11,360 bases of DNA, from NCBI GenBank assembly GCA_045630765.1, contig JAZQTM010000103.1, forward strand, positions 1 through 11,360, in the 5' to 3' direction. Below, one piece after another: positions 1 through 6,258 of the stretch (positions are counted from its first letter, which is position 1; the number at the start of each line of letters is the position of its first letter). The notes beneath the pieces were generated by a model that was not told the origin of the DNA, did not search any database, and was given only the letters and a program-made list of their open reading frames with translations. This stretch comes from RGIG3009 sp045630765. Lineage in GTDB: Bacteria > Bacillota > Clostridia > Oscillospirales > Acutalibacteraceae. The translations under genes and the position numbers were made by a program.

Positions 1-17
1 CGCCGTTTTGTATTGTC

Positions 18-1949
18 TTAATGCATTCTGAAATCAATTTCGTACGGAATCGGATAAGCTTCCAATACCTGCTCGTCCGTAATGCTCTCTTCGGGAATGT
101 TACCTTCGATCGCCATTTTCTTGCGATACATCATTACCCAAATGTTGGAGATAGCATATTCGCCTTCGCGCACGTCTGCCACAACCAAGTCAACATTGAT
201 GTACTTCTCCGCCGCTTTGTAATCGTTCATCATTACCAAGCATTGACCGAGATACATCTTCACACGGCCGGTCTGTTTGATCTCCTCGTTGCAATCTTTG
301 CAAAAATCCACAAATTTGCTGTATTCGCCTGCACGGATCGCGAGTTCGCCCATACAAATGACAAGCGGTGCGTAATCGGGTTTCAGCTGCGCCGCCTCGA
401 ACGCTAACTCAAAGGCCTTTTTGTTATCACCAAGCAGATTGGTGTGATACAATGCGAGCGCGATCAGGTTGTAGAACTCTCGGCTGACGGCAACCGATTT
501 TTCAAAGGTTTTCAAGGCTTTGTCGTATTCGCCGTTACAATATTCAATGATACCCAGCGTGTACCAGTCGAAAGCCGTCTTCTCCGCTTTTGCCTCAATA
601 TACGGCACAAACCGTTTGTCTGCCGTAAACGCGGTTTCGATTGTGCCGACAGCCGCTTTACCATCCAACAAATCAAGATAATAGGTTTCCTTGTCCCCAA
701 CACTTTCTTGAGGGAACTCGCAGAAACTACACAGCGGCTTGCCGCTCAGGCGCTCGGCGAGGTAACCCCTACCGGAACCATACACAACAAGGTTCTCGCT
801 CGATGCTTCTTCAAACCACTCCGCCATATAGTCAGGGTTTTCGTGGAACGCATCAATACGAGCCGCAACCTCGGCATACGTGCCCGACATATCGTCAATT
901 TGTACACCGGTATAGATTTCTTGCCATGCCAATTTTTCGTGGGCGGCAAATTCAAAATGCTCAAACTGCGTTTTGGCAAGACCGGCTTGGATCTCCAAAT
1001 AATCTCTGCCGTCGGTCAGCCAACGATTCCAGTGCATACCGCCGTTGCGGCTACCCCACAGGAAGGTTTTGCGACCGATTAATCTGTCACCGGAGGAATG
1101 TAACAAGCCGCAACCGTTTTTATCCAGACAAGCGATCCACTTGTTAGCTTCTTCCGGAATATCGTAGAAATAATCGATCGCCGTATCCGCGTGCAACGGA
1201 TCGCTGACGTCCTTGCCATCGATGATCGGGAGAGCCTTTTTAGAGATGCGATAACCGCCCTCGCGGTACGAAGTGATATAGGTTTGCGGAGCCGGTACAT
1301 AGATCCGCGTTCCTTCCTCTTGCGCAGCGGCGATATTCGACCACCAGTACATAAAGGTCGGCTCATCGTACGGATTTTCGACTTCAATGCGCACTACCAG
1401 TTTATCCTGTTCCAGCAAAGCATTGATGCTGTAAACCAGCCCGCGTTTCTCCTCGTACTCATACATTTTGAGGATCTCGTGACCGTTTTTACCGATCACC
1501 TTTTTGGTGAACAACGGCTCACAAGTGAGCATCGAATGCCCTTTGATTCCAAGATTCCACTCCGATCCGCCGGCAAACCACGCGTTACGCAACGCCAGGT
1601 TGGCAAAGCATAAACAATCGTTCTCGTACACGAGATCGCAGTTCTTTTTCTTGTCATACAGCGACCACAATCTACCGCCAAGTTCCGGCAGAAAAACCGC
1701 TTTCAAATAGTCGTTTTCCAAAACAGCAGCACGGTATTCCTTGTTGCTGAAATTACGCGAATAACTGTTTTGCATTTTATACGGCAAGATCGAGTTGATC
1801 ATTCCCACGCCGATCTTGCTTTTTTGTTTTTCATCCACACTCTCATCGGGAATGAAAAACGGCGCATTTTGTTTGGGCTGAATATCCGGGATCAAGCTAT
1901 CTGCGCCCAGATCAGCACTTTTCAGTTGAATAGTCTTAAACGTTAACAT
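18..1949 (-). CDS. DUF5107 domain protein with C-terminal TPR repeats
   Basis: A 643-residue cytoplasmic protein (no signal peptide or membrane segment seen). Residues about 45-350 look like a DUF5107 domain, a galactose-mutarotase-like beta-sandwich: LPELGGRLWSLYD at 88-100, GGSEWNLGIKGHS at 127-139, and a Trp/Gly-rich stretch at 298-349 ending in WQEIYTGV. From about 459 to 590 there are degenerate TPR helices, the clearest at 459-490 (WYTLGIIEYCNGEYDKAL) and 492-525. Known of the family: DUF5107-TPR proteins are common in gut Firmicutes and Bacteroidetes and often lie near sugar-utilisation genes; no reaction is established to my knowledge. A carbohydrate-binding or epimerase-like role is inference. 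The ATG has a modest AAGGTG site (1955-1960). It starts 32 nt after the argS stop with no terminator between, so it is probably the last gene of the murI operon. Family call fairly sure, function unknown. Confidence 0.75.
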   Translation of the reverse strand: MLTFKTIQLKSADLGADSLIPDIQPKQNAPFFIPDESVDEKQKSKIGVGMINSILPYKMQNSYSRNFSNKEYRAAVLENDYLKAVFLPELGGRLWSLYDKKKNCDLVYENDCLCFANLALRNAWFAGGSEWNLGIKGHSMLTCEPLFTKKVIGKNGHEILKMYEYEEKRGLVYSINALLEQDKLVVRIEVENPYDEPTFMYWWSNIAAAQEEGTRIYVPAPQTYITSYREGGYRISKKALPIIDGKDVSDPLHADTAIDYFYDIPEEANKWIACLDKNGCGLLHSSGDRLIGRKTFLWGSRNGGMHWNRWLTDGRDYLEIQAGLAKTQFEHFEFAAHEKLAWQEIYTGVQIDDMSGTYAEVAARIDAFHENPDYMAEWFEEASSENLVVYGSGRGYLAERLSGKPLCSFCEFPQESVGDKETYYLDLLDGKAAVGTIETAFTADKRFVPYIEAKAEKTAFDWYTLGIIEYCNGEYDKALKTFEKSVAVSREFYNLIALALYHTNLLGDNKKAFELAFEAAQLKPDYAPLVICMGELAIRAGEYSKFVDFCKDCNEEIKQTGRVKMYLGQCLVMMNDYKAAEKYINVDLVVADVREGEYAISNIWVMMYRKKMAIEGNIPEESITDEQVLEAYPIPYEIDFRMH

Positions 1950-1981
1950 CGTATCACCTTACCCATTATTTTTACTTCTGT

Positions 1982-3721
1982 TTACATACTTTCCGGTGCG
2001 TCGATTTTTAAAAGCGTCAGTACGTTATGCAACGCAATACGCGTTGCTTCACACAGTGAAAGACGCGCTTGCTGCAAGTCTGCTTCCACACCGCGCACAC
2101 GGCAAGCGTTGTAGAACTTGTGGAACAAGGTCGCGAGTTCCTGCGCGTACCGCGTCATACCGGCGGGATCCTGTTCCTTTGCGCAGGTCACTACCTGTGC
2201 CGCGTAACCTGCCAAGTGACGGATGAGTTCTCTCTCCTCCGGCTCGGACAGCAAGCACAGAACGTCCTGAGAGGGCGCTTGCAACGTCACACCATCTTCT
2301 GCGACCGTGCGGAAAATCGAACACAAGCGTGCGTGCGCATACTGCACGTAATACACGGGATTGGAAGACGATTGCTCGATAGCCAGTCCCAAATCAAAAT
2401 CCATCTGCGTGGATGCTTCGCGCAGATTAAAGAAGAACCGCGCCGCATCCACCGGCACCTCATCCAACAGATCGGCAAGCTGAATCGCCTTGCCGGAACG
2501 CTTGGACATACGCACCACTTCGCCGTCACGCATTAAGCGGACAAGCTGCATCAATACGACCTGCAGATTGTCACCCGACAACCCGATCGCATCCATCGCG
2601 CCTTTCATACGCGCCACGTGACCGTGGTGATCGGCACCCCAGACGTCGATACAAGTGTCGAAGCCGCGCATAAACTTGTTGCGGTGATACGCAATATCCG
2701 CCGCAAAATACGTCGGATTACCGTTGGCGCGCACCAGCACCTCATCCTTGATGCCTTCTTCCACGCCGTCGCGGTTAACGTGCTTTTTGCCTTGATATTT
2801 CTCGCCGAACTCGCCCGCTTTGTACCACAATGCGCCGTCCTTTTCGTAGGTCAAGCCACGCTCGGTCAACAAATCGATTACCTCGCGCACCTCGCCGTCA
2901 TTATGCAAGGTCGATTCGGTAAACCAACGATCGTATACGATCCGATATTTCGCCATATCGGCTTTCATTTTCTCAATGTTCAAAGGCAGCGCATAAGCGA
3001 CCAGTGCCGCACGGCGCTCTTTTTCATCCGCATTAACGAACGCGTCACCGTGGATCTCGGCAAAATGCTTGGCGTGCTCACGGATATCGTCACCATGGTA
3101 CGCATCCTCCGGCATCGGAACAGCCTCTTCACCGCGATACAACTGCAAATACCGCACTTCCAGCGATAAGCCGAACTTGTCGATCTGATTGCCCGCGTCG
3201 TTGATATAAAATTCGCGCCAGACCTCATAGCCGGCAGCATCCAACACCGCCGCCAGGCAGTCGCCCAACGCGCCGCCGCGCGCATTACCCATATGCATCG
3301 GACCGGTGGGGTTGGCGGACACGAATTCCACCATTACTTTTTTGCCCGCGCCATAGTCGCTGCGACCATAGTCCGCGCCCTGCTCGATCACCTGCGCCAC
3401 GATATCCGCGTAATAGCGAGGCGACAAAAAGAAATTCATAAAACCGGGGCCGGCAACCTCTGCCCGCTCCAGATACGTATTATCTAACTTGAGATGCGAC
3501 GCGATACAATCGGCAATTTGACGCGGCGCCTTGCGGAACGCGCGCGCAGATACCATGGCGGCATTCGCCGCAAAATCACCGTGTGTACGGTCGGCAGGGA
3601 TCTCTACGACAAAATCCGGCAACTCGGCCTCGGGTAATTCTCCCGCGGTGATTGCCTCACACACGGCAGCTTGTACAGCCGCCCGCAACTGTTGTTGTGC
3701 TTGTTCCATAATGGTCAGCAT
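1982..3721 (-). CDS. argS: Arginine--tRNA ligase
   Basis: Class I aminoacyl-tRNA synthetase that charges tRNA-Arg with arginine in the cytoplasm. At 579 residues it has the usual ArgRS length. The N-terminal Add1-type domain (about 1-110, with the conserved THGDFAANAAM near 46-56) is followed by the catalytic Rossmann core. Its HIGH-type motif is PMHMGNARGG at 141-150 and its KMSK-type motif is RMSKRSG at 404-410. The C-terminal anticodon-binding helical domain ends in the typical NVLTLLKIDAPESM. The start at 3721 is preferred over Met5 because an AAGGAAG site lies 7 nt upstream. This start overlaps the DUF1934 stop by 7 nt (ATGCTGA), suggesting translational coupling. No T-box leader is visible; the gene is internal to the operon. 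DUF1934-argS adjacency is also found in Bacillus subtilis (ywiB-argS). Confidence 0.97.
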   Translation of the reverse strand: MLTIMEQAQQQLRAAVQAAVCEAITAGELPEAELPDFVVEIPADRTHGDFAANAAMVSARAFRKAPRQIADCIASHLKLDNTYLERAEVAGPGFMNFFLSPRYYADIVAQVIEQGADYGRSDYGAGKKVMVEFVSANPTGPMHMGNARGGALGDCLAAVLDAAGYEVWREFYINDAGNQIDKFGLSLEVRYLQLYRGEEAVPMPEDAYHGDDIREHAKHFAEIHGDAFVNADEKERRAALVAYALPLNIEKMKADMAKYRIVYDRWFTESTLHNDGEVREVIDLLTERGLTYEKDGALWYKAGEFGEKYQGKKHVNRDGVEEGIKDEVLVRANGNPTYFAADIAYHRNKFMRGFDTCIDVWGADHHGHVARMKGAMDAIGLSGDNLQVVLMQLVRLMRDGEVVRMSKRSGKAIQLADLLDEVPVDAARFFFNLREASTQMDFDLGLAIEQSSSNPVYYVQYAHARLCSIFRTVAEDGVTLQAPSQDVLCLLSEPEERELIRHLAGYAAQVVTCAKEQDPAGMTRYAQELATLFHKFYNACRVRGVEADLQQARLSLCEATRIALHNVLTLLKIDAPESM

Positions 3722-4128
3722 GGTGACACTTCCTTGATTCGAAATTCAATTTCCTGCTCGGTGTATGCACCGCTCATTTCCAACATATATACCGCCCGCA
3801 GGAATGCGGTACCTTCTTCACTTGAAAACACCAACTGCCGCGCCTGCGCGTGCAAAGTCAACTGCCCGTACGGTGTTTCATAACGGCAACTGTGACGTCG
3901 CCCTTCTTCCAATACGATCTGTGACGAAATCTCGCCACGGCGCTCGATAACGGTTTGTCCACCACGTACCAACACGGTCACGGCGGCGCCGCCATCCTGT
4001 GGCGACTCGGTGTAACATAGCTGCGCACCATCGGGGAGCAGTTCCAACGTGCCGCACGCCGTCATCGTAGAGGTCTCCGTGTCGCCATCCATTCGTTGAA
4101 CAGAGCGCAGAGAAATCGTAACATCCAT
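3715..4128 (-). CDS. DUF1934 (YwiB-like) beta-barrel protein
   Basis: A 137-residue protein I assign to DUF1934 (the YwiB family), a small calycin/lipocalin-like beta-barrel of unknown function. Visible hallmarks are an N-terminal strand of the type MDVTISLRSVQR, alternating hydrophobic strands through the middle, the TPYGQLTLHAQARQL segment near 84-98, and a C-terminal run ending EIEFRIKEV. No signal peptide or membrane helix. The ATG abuts the murI stop exactly (TAAATG, zero spacing), and its 3' end overlaps argS by 7 nt, so the three are almost certainly cotranscribed and coupled. A GGAGG inside the murI tail lies about 11 nt upstream of the ATG, a slightly long spacing. Genomic neighbourhood with argS is conserved in Bacilli; what the protein does for ArgRS or the cell wall is unknown. 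Confidence 0.8.
   Translation of the reverse strand: MDVTISLRSVQRMDGDTETSTMTACGTLELLPDGAQLCYTESPQDGGAAVTVLVRGGQTVIERRGEISSQIVLEEGRRHSCRYETPYGQLTLHAQARQLVFSSEEGTAFLRAVYMLEMSGAYTEQEIEFRIKEVSPC
3729..3735 (-). promoter_or_regulatory. Ribosome binding site deciding the argS start
   Basis: AAGGAAG on the minus strand, 7 nt before the ATG at 3721-3719 and inside the end of the DUF1934 gene. The alternative in-frame ATG (Met5, 3709) has no comparable site, so the longer argS start is preferred. Confidence 0.65.
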
Positions 4129-4944
4129 TTACCCGATACCCTCCACGTTCACTTGACGAACATCTTCACGTACCTCACGGCCTAAAAACATCTCGGCAAC
4201 GCGTGTGAAATTGTACGGTTGGTCGCTGACAAAGAATTGACATTTCCCCGCGTCGGTTGCTTCTGAAAGCATCTCACGCTGCTGCAAAAGTGACGCGCAC
4301 GCCGCAGCGGTTGCAGCACCGGAGTTGATCAGCGTGACGCCCTCACCCAAAATACGGGACAGGATCGGTGCCAGTAACGGGAAATGGGTACAACCCAAAA
4401 TCAGCGTATCGATCTTTTGTTCCATAAGCGGCTGCAAATACCGCTCGGCAACCGCCTTGGTTGCGGGGTTATTCTCATCTACCCAACCACTTTCGACCAA
4501 GGTCACCAACACGGGACACGCTTGCGCAAACACCTGTGCATCGGGTCTTGCCTTCTTGATAGCGTTTTCAAAAGAAGCCGAACGCACCGTTACCGCCGTA
4601 CCGATGACACCGATACGACCGTTTTTTGTAGCGTTAAGCGCCGCCGCCACTGTTGGCTCAACAACACCCATTGCCGGCACCGGCAATGCACGGAGCACCT
4701 CACCGGCAACGGAACTGACCGTGCCGCAAGCGGCAATGATATACTTGACGTCCTGCTTGAGCAGCAACCCGCAGTCCTGCATGGCATAACGCTTGACTAT
4801 CTCGGGACTGCGCGAGCCGTAGGGAACGCGTCCGGTATCCCCGAAATACACAATATCCTCGTGCGGCAGTCGCTCAAGCAACTCGCGCACCACCGTCAAT
4901 CCGCCTAAACCCGAATCAAATACACCGATCGGTCGGTTATCCAT
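4129..4944 (-). CDS. murI: Glutamate racemase
   Basis: Cofactor-independent racemase converting L- to D-glutamate for peptidoglycan. At 271 residues it has normal family length. Motifs: FDSGLGGLTV (9-18, with Asp10 and Ser11 of the substrate pocket), GDTGRVPYG (35-43), the first catalytic cysteine in AACGTVSS (Cys73), and the second in GCTHFPL (Cys185, with His187). The residue after Cys73 is Gly, where textbook MurI enzymes have Asn (CNT); this Asn contacts the substrate in solved structures. Both catalytic cysteines remain, so the enzyme is probably active, perhaps with altered binding. The start is supported by GGAGGGG 7 nt upstream (4952-4958). It is the first gene of the run murI-DUF1934-argS-DUF5107, with its own candidate promoter downstream of the kinase terminator. 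Confidence 0.95.
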   Translation of the reverse strand: MDNRPIGVFDSGLGGLTVVRELLERLPHEDIVYFGDTGRVPYGSRSPEIVKRYAMQDCGLLLKQDVKYIIAACGTVSSVAGEVLRALPVPAMGVVEPTVAAALNATKNGRIGVIGTAVTVRSASFENAIKKARPDAQVFAQACPVLVTLVESGWVDENNPATKAVAERYLQPLMEQKIDTLILGCTHFPLLAPILSRILGEGVTLINSGAATAAACASLLQQREMLSEATDAGKCQFFVSDQPYNFTRVAEMFLGREVREDVRQVNVEGIG

Positions 4945-4977
4945 TACGCATCCCCTCCTCTATGCCATATTTATATT

Positions 4978-5006
4978 ACTTTACCACAATTTATGAGGAA
5001 ATACAA
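4978..5006 (-). promoter_or_regulatory. Candidate promoter for the murI-argS operon
   Basis: Minus-strand -35 TTGTAT (5001-5006), a 17-nt spacer and -10 TAAAGT (4978-4983). Both boxes match the consensus only partly. Position supports it: it lies between the kinase terminator and the murI ribosome binding site. The surrounding AT-rich stretch offers other possible -10 boxes, so the exact site is uncertain. Confidence 0.4.
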
Positions 5007-5018
5007 CCACCAAAACGC

Positions 5019-5054
5019 AAAAACAAAGCACGGTTTCTTCCAAAACCGTGCTTT
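5019..5054 (-). terminator. Rho-independent terminator of the NahK-like kinase gene
   Basis: A perfect 12-bp stem (5043-5054 with 5025-5036) around a 6-nt loop, followed on the minus strand by GTTTTT (5024-5019). It begins 17 nt after the kinase stop codon. It separates the kinase transcript from the murI operon. Confidence 0.9.
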
Positions 5055-5071
5055 TGTATGTAATGATTTGA

Positions 5072-6172
5072 TTAACAGCCGCAACAGCGTGCCGTAATTG
5101 CCTGTAATTCGTCCCATTTTTCTTCAATATCACGAACAAGGCGGATCTGGGTACGTGCGCGCACCAAGTTGTGGTCCTCACTGCGCGTCTTGAAATACAC
5201 ATCCCCATCAAGGTAATCCTTCAAGAACCGCAAAGCAAGCTCCAACGTCATAATTTTAACACCGTGCGGTAACAAAGCGATCTCCGTTGCGGTCATGGAT
5301 TCACCCATCGACTCCAAAAAGCCCTTGGTAAAGTGTTCATACAACTGAAGATCCAGCGAAACCTTAGACAGATCGCGCTCGTCCTCCAACGCTGTCGAAG
5401 CGCCGTATCGCACCGCGTCACCAAAATCATACAACGCCGTGCCCGGCATAACCGTATCCAGATCGATCACGCACATTGCTTTGTCGGTCTGATTGTCAAA
5501 CAAAATGTTATTGATCTTCGTATCGTTGTGTGTTACGCGATACGGGATTTCACCGGATGCCAGCTTATCGGTCAACGTGCCGCACTCGGCTTCGCGATCC
5601 AATAAAAAGCGGATTTCTTCCTCTACCTGTGCGCGACGACCTACAGCATCGGCCTCTACCGATTGACAAAACGCTTCAAAGCGCAACGGTGTATGATGGA
5701 AGTTCGGAATGGTTTCAAACAGCTCTTGTGCCGGGAAATCCGACAGCCATCCTTGAAACTCACCGAAAGATCGTCCTGCCTCGTAAAACAGCTCAGGTTT
5801 AATGACCTGATCGTAAGCGACTGCATGGTCAATGTACTCATACACACGCCAAAAATGCTTGTTGTTGGCGGTGTAATAGTACGGTTTTCCATCGTCCCCT
5901 ACAAGGAAAGACAACACCCGTCGATTGTAGGAACCGTATGCGGAAATCAATTTCTCCTTGATATGCTCGGTCACCTTGAGGATGTTATCCATCACTTCCT
6001 CCGGCTTTTTGAACACAAAGGTGTTGATTTTCTGAAATACGTATTCTTTTTGGCTGTCATTCTCTTGCACAGCCACTAGATAGGTACGATTGATATTACC
6101 CGAATGGATCTCCTCTGTATGCGCGATCACACCGGTAATGCCGAAATGATCCGCAATCGCTTGGAAGTCCAT
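5072..6172 (-). CDS. NahK-like sugar 1-kinase (APH-type phosphotransferase)
   Basis: A 366-residue soluble protein of the aminoglycoside-phosphotransferase/choline-kinase fold. Catalytic features: a glycine-containing nucleotide loop near 23-31 (HSGNINRTY), the catalytic loop RVTHNDTKINNILFD (212-226, Asp217), IDLDTVMPG (236-244, metal-binding acidic residues) and YDFGDAVRYGAS (248-259). These, the LEDERDLSKV segment (262-271) and the tail FLKDYLDGDVYF...HNLVRARTQIRLV (317-346) closely follow, from memory, Bifidobacterium longum N-acetylhexosamine 1-kinase (NahK/LnpB), which phosphorylates GlcNAc/GalNAc at C1. Length also matches (about 360). Substrate here is inferred, not shown; no lacto-N-biose phosphorylase, epimerase or uridylyltransferase lies in the window. 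The last residues, RCCGC, are an odd cysteine cluster. The start has GAGGG 5 nt upstream. The gene has its own promoter and terminator, so it is probably monocistronic apart from readthrough from prfB. Confidence 0.72.
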   Translation of the reverse strand: MDFQAIADHFGITGVIAHTEEIHSGNINRTYLVAVQENDSQKEYVFQKINTFVFKKPEEVMDNILKVTEHIKEKLISAYGSYNRRVLSFLVGDDGKPYYYTANNKHFWRVYEYIDHAVAYDQVIKPELFYEAGRSFGEFQGWLSDFPAQELFETIPNFHHTPLRFEAFCQSVEADAVGRRAQVEEEIRFLLDREAECGTLTDKLASGEIPYRVTHNDTKINNILFDNQTDKAMCVIDLDTVMPGTALYDFGDAVRYGASTALEDERDLSKVSLDLQLYEHFTKGFLESMGESMTATEIALLPHGVKIMTLELALRFLKDYLDGDVYFKTRSEDHNLVRARTQIRLVRDIEEKWDELQAITARCCGC

Positions 6173-6206
6173 GCCATCCCTCTTTTCAAAAGTTCGGTGT
6201 CTATTC

Positions 6207-6234
6207 AGTATAACAGATTCAACAAAAAAGTCAA
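6207..6234 (-). promoter_or_regulatory. Promoter of the NahK-like kinase gene (extended -10)
   Basis: Minus-strand -35 TTGACT (6229-6234), a 16-nt spacer, and -10 TATACT (6207-6212) preceded by TGT, making an extended -10. It lies 35 nt upstream of the start codon. The -35 sits inside the right arm of the prfB terminator hairpin. Confidence 0.75.
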
Positions 6235-6249
6235 CTATTTCGACTTTTT
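6223..6249 (-). terminator. Weak candidate terminator after prfB
   Basis: Minus-strand hairpin with 8-bp stem (6242-6249 with 6225-6232), a 9-nt loop and a T-run of six ending at 6224. The stem is AT-rich (AAAAAGTC), so termination is probably partial and some readthrough into the kinase gene is likely. It starts 10 nt after the prfB stop codon. Confidence 0.5.
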
Positions 6250-6258
6250 AGATATCAT

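Noticed and set aside
1..17. Terminator after the DUF5107 gene
   Set aside because: Only 17 nt follow the stop codon and they contain no hairpin; the end of this transcript is outside the window.
444..1082. Plus-strand open frame (212 codons) opposite the DUF5107 gene
   Set aside because: The minus-strand frame runs unbroken with DUF5107 and TPR patterns; the antisense frame shows none.
2618..3169. Plus-strand open frame (183 codons) opposite argS
   Set aside because: Antisense shadow of a well-conserved synthetase.
5025..5054. Perfect inverted repeat as a mobile-element end or operator
   Set aside because: It sits just after a stop codon and is followed by a T-run on the coding strand, so a terminator explains it.
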